From Zoogloeaceae bacterium (GTDB taxonomy: Bacteria; Pseudomonadota; Gammaproteobacteria; Burkholderiales; Rhodocyclaceae), in assembly GCA_031256795.1 (NCBI GenBank), contig JAIRPW010000006.1:1-62446 (forward strand): a stretch of DNA of 62,446 bases, read 5' to 3'. Below are positions 1 through 11,100 of this stretch, in pieces. How positions within the stretch are numbered: position 1 is the first letter of the stretch; every line of letters begins with the position of its first letter. A program made the translations under genes and the position numbers. The notes beneath the pieces are model-generated. The model worked only from the letters and a program-made list of their open reading frames with translations. It had not been told where the DNA came from and did no database searches.

Positions 1-980
1 GTGATAAACACGGGGGCCCACGTCGCGCCGGAGAGCGAGCGCCCCACCACCAGACGTTTGTAGGAATTCACGGTAGGGGCCGCAAACGCGCACAGCGCGG
101 GCGCGTGTTTCAAAAGCCCCGCAGCGAAGTGATAGGCCAGCTTGGAAAGCCCCATGTGCCGCGCATCCGAATCGTCGTAAAAAAGATTGTTTCCTTTTTC
201 GTCCGCGATAGAGAGGTGAATGTGCATCCCGTTTCCCGAACGCTGCGGATTGGGCTTGGGCATGAAGGAGCAGACCATGCCCATGCTGTTGGCAATTTCC
301 GTCGCCGCCATGCGGAAAAGCACGAAACGGTCGGCGGACTCCAGCGCCTCGCTATAGGTGTAGTTGATCTCGAATTGGCCGGGCGCGTCCTCGTGGTCAA
401 TCTGGAAAATGTCATATCCGATTTGCTGGAGCGACTCAGTCAGCTTTTCCAGAAACTCCCGTTGACGCGCCAGACCTTTGTAATCGTAACAAGGCTTGTC
501 CAGAGTATCGGAATCATCCGGGCAAAGCGCGCCATTTTCATCGCGGCGAAACAGGCTGAATTCAGGCTCAAGTCCGGTGTTCAGCTTCCAGCCCCGTTCA
601 GACAGACGGGCAATCTGCCGCATCAAAACATAGCGGCTATCATAAGGATGCGGCTTTCCGCCAACATGGCAAACGCAGTTGACCCGCCCGTATCCCGGCT
701 GCCACGGCAGGGGAAGCAGGGTTGATAAATCGCCGAACGCGAGAAGGTCAGGGCCGTGCGGAGCCATACCCATGCCGGCAATGGCAAAACCCGCGAAGCC
801 CGCGCCATTTTTAACCGCGTCCGCCAGCGCGGAAACCGGTACGGATTTGGTTTTGGCCACGCCGTGAATATCCACAAACTGAGTCAGCACGTAACGCAAA
901 CCATGCTCCGCGATGACGCGCTGCGTCTCGGAAGGCAACGCGCGCAAACGGTCTGCGGAAATCGGCAGCGGTGAGGTCAT
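1..980 (-). CDS. glnT: Type III glutamate-ammonia ligase (glutamine synthetase), 3' end cut by window
   Basis: The reading frame is open from an ATG at 980 through the window start, giving about 326 residues of a family usually near 440, so the C-terminal quarter lies outside. The N-terminal part contains [15 protein letters not shown], typical of the beta-grasp domain. The catalytic domain shows [23 protein letters not shown] and NGMHIHLS, the metal- and glutamate-binding segments of glutamine synthetases. Sequence resemblance is to the GlnT/type III group rather than GlnA. The family makes glutamine from glutamate, ammonia and ATP in the cytoplasm, although some members act on other amines. 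An AGGA Shine-Dalgarno about seven bases upstream supports the start. No partner gene is visible beside it. Confidence 0.88.
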   Translation of the reverse strand, partial: MTSPLPISADRLRALPSETQRVIAEHGLRYVLTQFVDIHGVAKTKSVPVSALADAVKNGAGFAGFAIAGMGMAPHGPDLLAFGDLSTLLPLPWQPGYGRVNCVCHVGGKPHPYDSRYVLMRQIARLSERGWKLNTGLEPEFSLFRRDENGALCPDDSDTLDKPCYDYKGLARQREFLEKLTESLQQIGYDIFQIDHEDAPGQFEINYTYSEALESADRFVLFRMAATEIANSMGMVCSFMPKPNPQRSGNGMHIHLSIADEKGNNLFYDDSDARHMGLSKLAYHFAAGLLKHAPALCAFAAPTVNSYKRLVVGRSLSGATWAPVFI

Positions 981-1369
981 GAAAAGTCCTTTCGCAAGCG
1001 TCTCCGAAACCATCTTTCGCGTGAAAGAAGCGTTCGGGACGCGCATTCATTGATCGGGCAATCTGCTTTATTTCTTCCGGCAGCGTGAAACCGCGCCGCC
1101 CGAAACGGTCTACGCAACCCTTGTGCCAGAAACGCGCAAAATCCCTGGAAATCCGCGCCAGAGGCGTATTTTTCCGATGCGCGCCGCGCCTCGTCCCCTT
1201 GCGCGCGGCCACTCCTTTGTCATTGCGGCGCATCGTTTTGAATCGTCTTTTGCTCCATTTTGGTGCGCCAGCCGCTACCACGGTGAAAACTTTATGGACA
1301 GCCCCGCTCTGACCCGCTCTGACATGCGATATTTTCAACAAGACTTTTCGTAAGCAGAAAATCCCCGCC
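981..1369. other. Intergenic region with no recognisable gene
   Basis: This 389-base stretch separates the divergent glutamine synthetase and methyltransferase relic. Open frames exist on both strands but none resembles a protein family and none has a convincing ribosome site. I see no RNA gene or clear terminator. Confidence 0.5.
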
Positions 1370-2053
1370 ATGACCTACGGCAAGCGCCTTTATTTCGGCG
1401 ACAACCTCAATATCCTGCGCGAACACATTGCGGACGAGTCCGTCGACCTCATCTACCTTGACCCGCCGTTCAACAGCAAGCGCGACTACAACCTCTTGTT
1501 CAAAACCCCGAAGGGGCAGGAATTGGACGCGCAAATCACCGCTTTTGAGGACGCCTGGCATTGGGGCAGCTAGGCGCAGGACGAGTTCCGGGAAATCCTG
1601 AAAAAGGCTGGCGCTATGAACGCGCCACGATGGGGAGGCTGGATGAAGAATGCCGTATCTGGTATCCGACTTTGCCAGACGGTTCACTCGATACGTCGAA
1701 ACGCCCACGCCTGAAAAGATATTTGGACGAAATGGAAGACTCGGTCAACGGAAATGTCTGGACTGACGTCACCCCCATCAACTCCCAAGCGAGAGAACGC
1801 CTCGGCTCCCTCACCCCAAAAACCCTCGCCCTTACAGCCCTACAAAGGCGGCAAAAAAGGCGCGGACCAAGGCATTGACGGCGTGGCGTTTATCGAAGTC
1901 TCCAGAGGCAAAACCGAAAAAGTGCCGGTAAGCGTGAAAGGCGGCGAGAACGTGGGCGCGGCGATGACGCCCGACCTTTCCATGGGACGAAAAAACTTCA
2001 AGGCCGCCCAGACAGAAGAAAATAACGGCGCCCAGGAAGAACTGTCTTTTTAA
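1370..2053 (+). pseudogene. Decayed site-specific DNA (adenine/cytosine-N4) methyltransferase
   Basis: Pieces of one methyltransferase lie in successive frames. The first piece (1370-1573) begins MTYGKRLYFGDNL and holds the catalytic DPPF motif (YLDPPFNSKRDYN), then meets a TAG at 1571. Readable homology continues in the same frame (QDEFREIL) and then jumps frame and about 150 residues to RLKRYLDEM and INSQARERLG near 1720-1800. A further shift leads to KGGKKGADQGIDGVAF and VPVSVKGG near 1850-1950, the usual C-terminal region of this family. At least two internal deletions, one nonsense codon and two frameshifts make it non-functional. No matching restriction gene is seen nearby. It probably marks a lost restriction-modification or phage island. 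Confidence 0.85.
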
Positions 2054-2065
2054 ACAAACCCGCTC

Positions 2066-3610
2066 CTAGGCCGCGTTCTGCGACGCCGCAGCCACTGTCA
2101 CTTTATATGTGGCGATTTCGTAATCCAGACCCTGCTCTTTCAACTCCACGGGCGTAAGAAAAATACGGCGTCCGTTATATTCGGATTCCAAACGCTCCTC
2201 CGGGTTAAAGGTGTCCCTGGGAAAAACAAAACGAATTGGCTCTTTCGGATCGTCATCCTGCAACCAAAGCGCGGGCGATCCGGGATTAAACGCGACGCTG
2301 GAAACCGAGCGCGGGCGCGTCTCCAGCGCGGCGATCCGCTTGGAAAGCGTCTCAATCCCCACTTTGATTTCCTCGTCAGACACATGCCGGACACGCCGGA
2401 TCACGCCAATCAGCCAGCCCCCCGACTCTTCCGGCTGAAGCGCCAAAAGCGCGCCCACCCGAATCCAGTCGCTGTTCACGCGCTTGATAACCGCGCCAAA
2501 CCCGCCGCGGCTCACGTTTTCCACAATCCAGCTCTCCAGCGGCAAACCGCTCGGCTTGCCGCCAAATTCCGGCGCGGTCATCACATAACTGTTCACGAAT
2601 CCCGGCAGCACCGTCACGCGGCGCAGAATGGCATGTCGCTCAAAACGACGCTGCGGCGCGGTTTTTGACCATTGCTGCGCCAAATGCTGCGTGACATTGA
2701 GAAAATCGCGCAAATTGAAACGCTCGTCCTGACTGATTTTCACCGGAATCGCATTGGCGGTTTCAGCCTCCTGCATGAGCAAATGCAAACGCGCGGCGGC
2801 ATCGCCCGCATGAAAATAACGCACGGCCCGCAATGAAGCGGGCGGCGGGCAAGAAGAGCGCGTCGGCTCACGCTCCGAACCCACCGCTACCCAGTAAAGG
2901 CTTTGCTCTTCCTCTGTTTCCGAAAACACAAAGCTGGGCAGAAGATGCGCGATTAAACGATCCGCAAGCTCAATTTCCGGCGGCAACAAGCTGTTCAGGG
3001 AGGCGGTCTGAAAGAAAAGAATTTTCAGATATTCCTTTTGCGGCGAGGAAATTCCCCCAATCCCCGGATAAATTTGCAGCGTTTTTTCAGCAAAGCCAAA
3101 TTTTTCCGAGAGCAGGTACGTCCGCCCTACATTGGCCCAGAATTTTTTGGAAATCGTTCCATAGCCAAAATATTCCCATTTGAGATGCTCGCCAACCGAA
3201 ACCAGGGTACGCCCCACCAGAAAAGGAAGGCGCGGCATCAGCTGCTTTGCGCTGGCGTCTTTGCCCTCCACCACAGCGGCCAAAATATGCCCATAGACGC
3301 GGGAAACATTCGCCCAGAATCCCAAAATCATTGTCCGCAGCCGGTTTTCCTCCGCCTTGCCCGGACGCGGAATCTGTAAGTATCCCAGAGCCAGCTGCTT
3401 GACACGCGACTGCGCCGCTTCATCCAGCTGGCTGACAACACCGAAACGCGCGGCGACGTCCATGCCGCTGTCCAGCACGCCCTCCAGCTGCGCGACAACG
3501 CTATCTACCGCGCGGAAGGGATCAGGCGGAAGCGCCTGAACAAACTGCTGTAGATCGTTCGCCGTTAAAAGGGAAAATGTTGATTTTTCCTGTGGGAGAT
3601 CGTCAAGCAT
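2066..3610 (-). CDS. Conserved protein with a probable C-terminal PilZ-like domain
   Basis: A 514-residue protein starts at an ATG at 3610, nine bases after a GGAGG Shine-Dalgarno. The first 330 residues are helical and have no motif I recognise. Around residues 370-410 the sequence [17 protein letters not shown] followed by a run ending in WLIGVIRRV resembles the beta-barrel region of PilZ-like domains, where NxSxxG is a c-di-GMP contact. The canonical RxxxR arginines are not obvious. Similar long proteins occur across betaproteobacteria as hypothetical or PilZ proteins. It is transcribed divergently from thyA. A role as a c-di-GMP-responsive protein is inference only; a GGDEF/EAL enzyme lies elsewhere in the window at 59111-61492. 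Confidence 0.55.
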   Translation of the reverse strand: MLDDLPQEKSTFSLLTANDLQQFVQALPPDPFRAVDSVVAQLEGVLDSGMDVAARFGVVSQLDEAAQSRVKQLALGYLQIPRPGKAEENRLRTMILGFWANVSRVYGHILAAVVEGKDASAKQLMPRLPFLVGRTLVSVGEHLKWEYFGYGTISKKFWANVGRTYLLSEKFGFAEKTLQIYPGIGGISSPQKEYLKILFFQTASLNSLLPPEIELADRLIAHLLPSFVFSETEEEQSLYWVAVGSEREPTRSSCPPPASLRAVRYFHAGDAAARLHLLMQEAETANAIPVKISQDERFNLRDFLNVTQHLAQQWSKTAPQRRFERHAILRRVTVLPGFVNSYVMTAPEFGGKPSGLPLESWIVENVSRGGFGAVIKRVNSDWIRVGALLALQPEESGGWLIGVIRRVRHVSDEEIKVGIETLSKRIAALETRPRSVSSVAFNPGSPALWLQDDDPKEPIRFVFPRDTFNPEERLESEYNGRRIFLTPVELKEQGLDYEIATYKVTVAAASQNAA

Positions 3611-3691
3611 GACGCGAAACCTCCGAGCATAGAAATGAAAAGCATAGGATATATTAGAATCCGTCCTTTGATTACCTTGCCTGACAGTTTC

Positions 3692-4486
3692 ATGCACGCC
3701 TATTTGACTTTATTGCGTCACGCGCTGGAAAACGGCGTCGACAAAAACGATCGCACCGGCACGGGAACGCGCTCCATTTTCGGCTGGCAGACACGCTTTG
3801 ACCTCATGGACGGCTTTCCGTTGCTCACAACCAAAAAGCTGCATCTAAAATCTATTATTCACGAATTGCTCTGGTTTTTGCGCGGCGAAACCAATGTCGC
3901 CCCCCTCAAAGCAAACGGCGTTCGCATCTGGGACGAATGGGCCGACGCAAATGGCGAATTGGGACCCATTTACGGCCATCAGTGGCGGCACTGGCAAACT
4001 CCAGAGGGAAAAGAAATTGACCAAATTGCCCGGCTTGTCCAGGGATTGCGCGAAAATCCAGACTCCCGCCGCCATCTCGTCACCGCCTGGAATCCCGCCG
4101 ACGTTGAACGGATGGCGCTGCCGCCCTGTCATTGCCTGATTCAGTTTTACGTCGCTGGCGGACGACTTTCCTGCCAGTTGTACCAGCGCAGCGCCGACCT
4201 TTTTTTGGGTGTGCCGTTCAATATCGCAAGCTACGCGCTCCTCACCCTCATGCTGGCGCAAGTGACAGGCTATGCGCCCGGAGAATTCATCCATACGTTC
4301 GGCGACGCGCATTTGTACCGCAATCACTTTGAGCAGGCGCGTCAGCAGCTGGAGCGCACACCGCGCGCCCTGCCCCGTATGTGGCTCAGCCCGGACGCGC
4401 GCGACCTCTTCGCGTTCCAGCCAGAAGATTTCACGCTGGAAGGCTACGACCCTTATCCGCACATCGCCGCGCCCGTCTCGGTATGA
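3692..4486 (+). CDS. thyA: Thymidylate synthase
   Basis: The product is 264 residues, the same length as E. coli ThyA. It methylates dUMP to dTMP with methylene-tetrahydrofolate as donor, producing dihydrofolate. The start [15 protein letters not shown] matches the family N-terminus, so the ATG at 3692 is preferred over an upstream in-frame codon at 3635. The catalytic cysteine lies in [12 protein letters not shown], and the dUMP/folate-binding segments [14 protein letters not shown] and [12 protein letters not shown] are intact. It is followed after 27 bases by pgi and then folA, which recycles the dihydrofolate that ThyA makes. The three are probably co-transcribed. Confidence 0.97.
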   Translation: MHAYLTLLRHALENGVDKNDRTGTGTRSIFGWQTRFDLMDGFPLLTTKKLHLKSIIHELLWFLRGETNVAPLKANGVRIWDEWADANGELGPIYGHQWRHWQTPEGKEIDQIARLVQGLRENPDSRRHLVTAWNPADVERMALPPCHCLIQFYVAGGRLSCQLYQRSADLFLGVPFNIASYALLTLMLAQVTGYAPGEFIHTFGDAHLYRNHFEQARQQLERTPRALPRMWLSPDARDLFAFQPEDFTLEGYDPYPHIAAPVSV

Positions 4487-4513
4487 GCGCCGACTTTTGA
4501 ACGAGCCTTGCGT

Positions 4514-6184
4514 ATGAGTATTCCGCACGATACCGCGCTTGCCTGGCAGTCACTGGAAACACACGCCAACGCGCTCAAACCGCGTCACCTGCGCGAACTT
4601 TTTGCCCGACATCCGACGCGCTTTGAGGATTTTTCACTTACGGCGGGCGATCTGCTGATTGATTTTTCCAAACAGCGCGTAACACCGGAAACCTTGCTGT
4701 ATCTGCGCGATTTGGCGCGCGCCGCCCGGATTGACGACTGGCGGCAAAAAATGGCTGCCGGAGACCCCATTAACCATACGGAAAACCGTCCGGCCCTGCA
4801 TATGGCACTGCGTTTTCCATACGGCGCGGCGGAACAAACGGCCAAAGCGCCGACTTTTCCGCCCAGGGTTGGCGAAGAGGTCGCGCGCAATCTTGTTCGG
4901 ATGCGTGATTTTTGCGAAACTGTGCATAATCGGCAATGGCGCGGCATGAGCGACAGTCCCATCACCGACGTCGTGAATTTGGGCATTGGAGGTTCTGATC
5001 TGGGGCCGCGTATGGCGGTGCGCGCGCTCACAGCCTTTGCGCATCCCGATCTGAAAACGCATTTTGTCGCCAATATGGATGGCGCTGATCTCGCGCCGCT
5101 GCTCGCTCGTCTAAATCCGCGCTCAACGCTTTTTGTGGTGGTAAGCAAATCTTTTGCGACCGAAGAAACCCTGCAAAACGCCCGCGCCGCCCGCGACTGG
5201 CTGGCGACTTGCCTTCCAGAAGCGCTGAGTGAACCTCAAAAAACCGCCGCGCTCGCGCGGCATTTCGCCGCGGTAACCAGTCATATAGAAGACGCGCATT
5301 CCTTCGGCGTTCCTTCGGAGCAGATTTTTGCGTTCGGCGATTGGGTAGGCGGGCGTTTTTCGCTCTGGTCGCCCGCAGGACTTTCGTTGGCGCTCGCGGT
5401 GGGATTCTCCCATTTTGAACGTATGCTTTCTGGCGCGCGCTTGATGGATGAACATTTTTTCCACGCTCCGCTGGAAGAAAATCTGCCGATTACGCTGGCG
5501 CTTCTGGATATTTGGAACGTCAATGGCATTGGCGTCTCCAGCCATGGCATTTTCCCCTACAGCCAGTCACTGGAATTTCTCCCCGCTTACCTTCAGCAAT
5601 TGGAAATGGAAAGCAACGGAAAATCCGTCGACCGCGAGGGGCGCGTCCTTATGCGGAAAAGTTGTCCGATTCTCTGGGGAAGTCCAGGCACAATCGGCCA
5701 ACATTCCTTTTTTCAACTCCTGCACCAGGGCGGACAAATTGTCCCCTGCGACTTTATCTTGGTAAAACGCGCGGATTTTCCCCTGGCCGATCATCACGCG
5801 CGGCTTCTCGCCAATGGTCTGGCGCAATCCGCCGCGCTCGCCTTTGGACAGACTCGTGAGGAAGCCCGCGCCGCCGGACTTCCAGAAGCGCTTCTGCCTT
5901 ACCGCGCCTTTCCTGGAAATCAGCCGTCCACCACCATTCTCATGGAAAATCTTTCGCCGCGCGCGCTAGGGCAGCTGCTGGCGCTCTATGAACACAAGGT
6001 CTTTACCGAAAGCGTCCTTTGGAACATTAACGCCTTTGATCAATGGGGCGTAGAGCTAGGCAAACAAATGGCCAGAACGCTCCTGCCCTCCCTGTCCGAC
6101 GCGGCAATGGACGCGCCGAACGCCGCGGCGGAAGAAAAACTGGACGCTTCCACACGCGGACTTCTCCGCGCCCTGCGCCGATGA
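4514..6184 (+). CDS. pgi: Glucose-6-phosphate isomerase
   Basis: This 556-residue cytoplasmic enzyme interconverts glucose-6-phosphate and fructose-6-phosphate. The sugar-isomerase signatures are complete: LGIGGSDLGPRM near residue 158, GGRFSLWSPAGLSLAL, a glutamate-bearing segment at MESNGKSVDREG, and GQHSFFQLLHQG. I chose the ATG at 4514 rather than the TTG two codons earlier because MSIPHDTALAW begins as family members do. It sits between thyA and folA, an unusual neighbour for two folate genes. Its TGA overlaps the folA ATG, so the genes are translationally coupled. Confidence 0.97.
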   Translation: MSIPHDTALAWQSLETHANALKPRHLRELFARHPTRFEDFSLTAGDLLIDFSKQRVTPETLLYLRDLARAARIDDWRQKMAAGDPINHTENRPALHMALRFPYGAAEQTAKAPTFPPRVGEEVARNLVRMRDFCETVHNRQWRGMSDSPITDVVNLGIGGSDLGPRMAVRALTAFAHPDLKTHFVANMDGADLAPLLARLNPRSTLFVVVSKSFATEETLQNARAARDWLATCLPEALSEPQKTAALARHFAAVTSHIEDAHSFGVPSEQIFAFGDWVGGRFSLWSPAGLSLALAVGFSHFERMLSGARLMDEHFFHAPLEENLPITLALLDIWNVNGIGVSSHGIFPYSQSLEFLPAYLQQLEMESNGKSVDREGRVLMRKSCPILWGSPGTIGQHSFFQLLHQGGQIVPCDFILVKRADFPLADHHARLLANGLAQSAALAFGQTREEARAAGLPEALLPYRAFPGNQPSTTILMENLSPRALGQLLALYEHKVFTESVLWNINAFDQWGVELGKQMARTLLPSLSDAAMDAPNAAAEEKLDASTRGLLRALRR

Positions 6185-6714
6185 CTTCGGAAAGCTGCCC
6201 GCGCCTCACGCTCATCGCCGCCGTTGCGCGAAACCGGATCATTGGCGCGCAAAATCGCCTTCCCTGGCATCTGCCGGAAGACTTGCGGCATTTCCGCGAC
6301 GCTACCTTGGGACATCCGGTCCTGATGGGGCGGCATACCTGGGAGTCTTTGCCGGAAAAATTTCGCCCGCTGCCGGGACGGCTCAATTTGGTTTTATCCC
6401 GCCAGACCCACTACACCGCGCCAGGAGCGCGGGTTTTCCCGGAATTGTCCGCCGCGCTGAAATTCCTGACGCGGAAATCCCCTGAGGCGGCTCCCGGCCT
6501 GACTCCGGAAATTTTCGTGATTGGCGGCGCGAAAACGTATGCGGACGCCCTGCCCTTCGCTCACCGCCTGCTCCTCACGGAAATTGATCTGGATGTGGAG
6601 GGCGACGCGCGCTTCCCGGAATTCTCCCGAACGAACTGGCGGGAAACCAAGCGAGAAACTCATAGCAGCGCCGCAGGATATTCTTTTCATTTCGTGACTT
6701 ACACGCGCCCATGA
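6181..6714 (+). CDS. folA: Dihydrofolate reductase
   Basis: The protein has 177 residues, slightly longer than the usual 160-170. It reduces dihydrofolate to tetrahydrofolate with NADPH. Family features visible are [24 protein letters not shown] (containing the active-site acid), [11 protein letters not shown] and the NADPH-binding [10 protein letters not shown]. The start ATG overlaps the pgi stop (ATGA), and its own TGA overlaps the mnmE ATG in the same way. Together with thyA two genes upstream it closes the dTMP-folate cycle in one operon. Confidence 0.97.
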   Translation: MTSESCPRLTLIAAVARNRIIGAQNRLPWHLPEDLRHFRDATLGHPVLMGRHTWESLPEKFRPLPGRLNLVLSRQTHYTAPGARVFPELSAALKFLTRKSPEAAPGLTPEIFVIGGAKTYADALPFAHRLLLTEIDLDVEGDARFPEFSRTNWRETKRETHSSAAGYSFHFVTYTRP

Positions 6715-8096
6715 CGGAATTCTCCTGTCCGCCCGCTTCCGCGCCGATTGCCGCCATTGCCACTCCGCCCGGTCGAGGCGGAATCGGCATTGTCCGTTTG
6801 TCCGGGTCTGCTCTGTCGGCTTTTGCCCAACGGTTGACTGGTAACCCCGTAGCGCCTCAGGCGCGCGCGGCCATGCTTGCGAATTTCAGGGACGCTGCGG
6901 GTAGCGTAATTGATCAGGGGCTTCTTTTGTATTTTCCCGCGCCATCGTCTTTTACCGGCGAGGACGTACTGGAACTGCATGGGCATGGCGGCACGACCGT
7001 CATGAACCTTCTGCTTGCGCGCTGCCTCGAATTGGGCGCGCGTCTGGCCGATCCTGGAGAATTCACTCGCCGCGCATTTCTGAATGGCAAGCTGGATTTG
7101 GCCGAGGCGGAAGCAGTAGCCGATCTCATTGACGCGGCAACCGCCGCCGCCGCGAGAAGCGCTATCCGTTCGCTTTCAGGAGAATTTTCCCGCGTCATTC
7201 ACGCGCTGGTAGCCGAACTCACAGATCTGCGCCTTTTGGTAGAGGCAACGCTGGATTTCCCCGAAGAAGAAATTGATTTTTTGCGCGAAGCAGACGCCTT
7301 TTGCCGCATGACCCGGCTTGCCGAGCGTCTGGAGGAGGTCCGCGCCAGGGCGCGGAGCGGAAAACTGTTACAGACGGGACTTTCCGTTGTGCTTCTCGGT
7401 CAGCCCAATGTGGGAAAGTCTTCGCTCTTAAACCGACTTTCAGGCGATGAACTGGCCATTGTTACCGCTATCCCCGGCACAACGCGCGACACGCTCAAAT
7501 CCACGATCCAGATACGCGGCGTTCCTTTGCATATCATTGATACGGCAGGATTGCGCGAGACAGGCGATGAAGTAGAACAAATTGGCATTGCCCGCGCATG
7601 GCGCGCCGCAGAAGAGGCGGATATTGCCCTGCTTCTCGTAGACGCGCGCTCCGGCGTCGCCCCGGAGGATAAAATCATTCTAGAACGGCTCCCTGAACGC
7701 CTTCCCCGCCTCATCGCGCATAACAAAATTGACCTCCTGGATACAAAAACTGACGCTCCCGCGCAAAGGACGAACGGGAAAAGAGAATCCGTGGTTGCCC
7801 TTTCCGCCAAAACCGGCGCAGGGCTAGAATCTTTGGAGGACACGTTGTTAGAAATGGTTGGCTGGCAGGGATCAGAGGAGACTTTTATCGCCCGTGAACG
7901 CCATTTGAACGCGCTAAAACGCGCGGCGGATTTTCTTGCGCAGGCGCAAATAGAACTGGAATCCGCCTCTCCGGCGCTGGAACTTTTTGCTGAAAACCTG
8001 CGTTTGGCGCAAAACGCGCTATCAGAAATCACCGGAGCATTCACGCCCGACGATTTGCTAGGCGAAATTTTCAGCCGTTTTTGTATCGGAAAGTGA
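6711..8096 (+). CDS. mnmE: tRNA uridine-5-carboxymethylaminomethyl modification GTPase
   Basis: A 461-residue protein of normal length that works with MnmG to modify wobble uridine 34 of several tRNAs. An N-terminal folate-binding domain ([20 protein letters not shown]) is followed by a helical domain and an inserted G domain: [12 protein letters not shown] (G1), GTTRD (G2), DTAG (G3) and NKID (G4). The C-terminus is the invariant FCIGK with its functional cysteine, so the gene is complete even though a prophage remnant begins only about 70 bases further on. Confidence 0.97.
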   Translation: MTEFSCPPASAPIAAIATPPGRGGIGIVRLSGSALSAFAQRLTGNPVAPQARAAMLANFRDAAGSVIDQGLLLYFPAPSSFTGEDVLELHGHGGTTVMNLLLARCLELGARLADPGEFTRRAFLNGKLDLAEAEAVADLIDAATAAAARSAIRSLSGEFSRVIHALVAELTDLRLLVEATLDFPEEEIDFLREADAFCRMTRLAERLEEVRARARSGKLLQTGLSVVLLGQPNVGKSSLLNRLSGDELAIVTAIPGTTRDTLKSTIQIRGVPLHIIDTAGLRETGDEVEQIGIARAWRAAEEADIALLLVDARSGVAPEDKIILERLPERLPRLIAHNKIDLLDTKTDAPAQRTNGKRESVVALSAKTGAGLESLEDTLLEMVGWQGSEETFIARERHLNALKRAADFLAQAQIELESASPALELFAENLRLAQNALSEITGAFTPDDLLGEIFSRFCIGK

Positions 8097-8167
8097 ACCA
8101 AACTCTCTCCTTACGCAACGGTTTCATATAAAACTATTCGGGAATAGGCATTCTAAATTCTGCTGAA

Positions 8168-11100
8168 TCAACGTCGCGGAATACCGCCGTCTGGGAAATT
8201 GGGGTTGATGTTTGCGATCTGGGCGTTCCGCTCTTTTGCGTGGCGCATCCACAGGAATTCCTCAAAGTCTCCCAGGTCTGCGTTTTCTTTTTGTATTTCT
8301 TCGAGCAGAGGGCGCAGTTCGTCTTTCGTGAAGTTATCTACCTGGTTCGCAACCCTTCCGTGATAGAGCGTTTCCTGCAGGTATGCGTCCAGACTGTCGT
8401 GAATGGTTTTCCCTTGCTCTCTCAGCGTTTCATATAAATTTCCCAAGTCCGCGTACTTGTCCTGCAATTTCCGTTCGAGAGCGTCCAGAGTATCGTTGAC
8501 GGCTTCGCTCGTTTTATCCTTCATATTTTTTAACGATTGCCGTACCGTATTTGCGGCGGGAATGGAGTACAGAATTCCGCCGTTGACAATGTCCTCTTTC
8601 GTGATAGTATTTTTGCCGAGCCTCTCTATGGTGTTCACCTCCGGCAATTGCAGCCGGTTTGTACGAAGCCATTCTGAGGCTTTTTCTTTATTTAAATACT
8701 TGGTTCTTCCTGCGTTTGCCCACTTTATGAAGTCTTGCGCCGGACGGCCATAGACACTGGCGACTTTATTTACTTTTGTGAATTCTCTCCGCGCGTCCAT
8801 ATGCACGGCGGCTACTACGCTTCTCCCGCTGCCGTCTTTCGCCTCCACAAAGGCGACGAGCGCGTTCTCTTCCGTCTGCGAAGAGAATACCGCTATCGGA
8901 TCCGCCAACAGCGCGGGAAGATTCTTCATGACTTCCAGCGGCACGTCATGCCCTTTGATTTCCGGGCGCATGGCCTTGTGAATGACGGAAGGGGCGACTT
9001 GCATACTTCTGGCGTTCGCCCCGGCGGCTCGCAATGCGGCGGGCGTGTCGCCAATCGTCAGCGTAGTATGCGGCGCGTCTTTCATGGCGGCGATGCGCTC
9101 TACGGCCTCTGCAAACTTCCGCGCGTCGTAAGGGTCTGGCTGGAACGGATTTTTCCGCTCTGACGCCATGGCCGCGTTTTCCTCGCGCGTCCCTTGCGTT
9201 TGTCTTTGCGCTTGCGCGGAAAGGTAACGCCGCGCGATGGCGGACAAGTCCGCTGCGGTGGGCGCGTATTCCACTCCAAGGCGTTCCGCGATTGCCGTTT
9301 TCATATAGGCGAGCAAGTCCCGCACCCATTTCACGACCTGCATGGGTACGGAGCGCGGAGCGTTTTCGTATTCTTCCACCGCGTATGCGGCAAGTTCATG
9401 GAGCGACCTTGCCTCGTTCCGCCTGTCCGCCGCGCCAATCCGCGCCTCCGCCTTTTGAAACCACTCCGTCTTTGCCAGCGCGCCGCGCATGAGCTTCAGG
9501 CGGTTCATGAGCTTTCGATAGCGAATGTCGCCGTTTGCGTCTTTGGAAGTCAGCGCGGCATGTACCGCCTCGTGCAGGGCTGCGCCGCGCAAAGTCTCTT
9601 CCGCGACGTTCCCCGCGACAAGGTAGAGAACGCCGTCCTTCATGAATCCGCCCGCTCCCCTTGCCCGTTCCTCTCCCGCAATCCCCGCCGCCTGCGCCGG
9701 AGTGACGACGCGCACAATCCCGTTTTCCTTCAGCCGGGCAAATGCCTTTTTGCCAAAGGCGGACGACAAGGCCTCTTGAATCCCGGCGGCGTCCAGCCCC
9801 GCGTTCGTCTCTCCCTCGTTCTCGCGGTAAAAAATGTCGTCCATTTTTTCGCTGAAATCGCCGTTGTTCTCCGTGGCGGACTTAATCTGCTCCGGGTTAA
9901 AGACGACTGTGCTGCTGGAGGGTACTAGATAGCCTCTGCCGAAATGACCTTCGTCTACCACGTTGAAGAATATCGCGCCGTCCGCGCCGTATTCTCTTGC
10001 TTCGCGCGCGTACTCGTTCGTAGAAATTTCTGTGTTTCTTTCCTCTACGGTATGCGTCGGGTTTTCCTCTCGATACGCATCCGCCTCTTCTTTGGAATAC
10101 AAATAATCAACCACGTCCTCGTCTTCATCCAGCGCAACGATTTCTTTCATTCCTTCTTGCCAATCGTTCCCCGCAAAGTCATACGTCATCGGGGTGCGGA
10201 GATTCAGGAATACGGGATAAATTCCTTCTTCTGTGTATTCTCCATCTTTGGCGTCTTCCAACTGTTCCTTCGTCAGAAAATCGCCTCTTCCAGAATAAGT
10301 AACCGCGTGCGGAATTTCTTCCGCAAACCATGCGCCAGTTCCTTCTGTTTTTCCTTTTCCTCTTGTGTCGAATTCTGAAAAGTTTCCCGTCATCGTCCCG
10401 TGATACATGACTTTCGGCTCTCCCGTCTCTTCGTCCGTAATCTTGGAGACGCTATCGGGATTGACGTTTGCGTACCATTGCGCTATGTTGTGCGCGTCGC
10501 CGGATTTAGACGACGTCCCGGATTTGTTTCGGGGTGCGCCGTCTCCGGCGATTTTTTCTAGAGTGGTCATATCTGCGTCATAGTAGATATTCCCATTCAC
10601 GTCCTCGCGCACGACAAGGCGCGCAAGATATTCCTCTCCGTTCAGTTGTGTTTTTGCGCCGTAGTAATGCCACGCGCGGATGCTGTCCATTGAGTTTTCT
10701 TGCTCATGCGCTTCTGACCAGAGCGGCACGGCTTTCGGCAAAATCTCATCCACTTTCGCTAGAAGTTCAAGGATTTTCCTATCCGCGCTGTGATGTTTCG
10801 TCTCGCGCAATCCAACCCGCGAAAACCTGACTTCGCGCCCGTCTTTTGTAGTAACTGGACTTTTCTTGAATGAATCGTAGCGAGAGGATACTTCTTTGCG
10901 TAAATCCTCTGCTGAAAGTCCGGCAAGCGAATCGTCGTCGAGAGGAACGGCGGCCATTTCTTCAAGCGCGCTTTTCGCCCGCAATCCTTCCCAGTCCCCG
11001 AACCACTTCTTGAATTCCGGGGTGCGGACTTGCACCCATTGCCGATAGTTGAGCTTTGTGCGTCCCGCCGCCTTCGCCTTGTCGTAAGCCGCCTGTCCGC

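Noticed and set aside
811-1371. 186-codon minus-strand open frame upstream of glutamine synthetase
   Set aside because: It overlaps the real glutamine synthetase start in another frame and looks like random Arg-rich translation.
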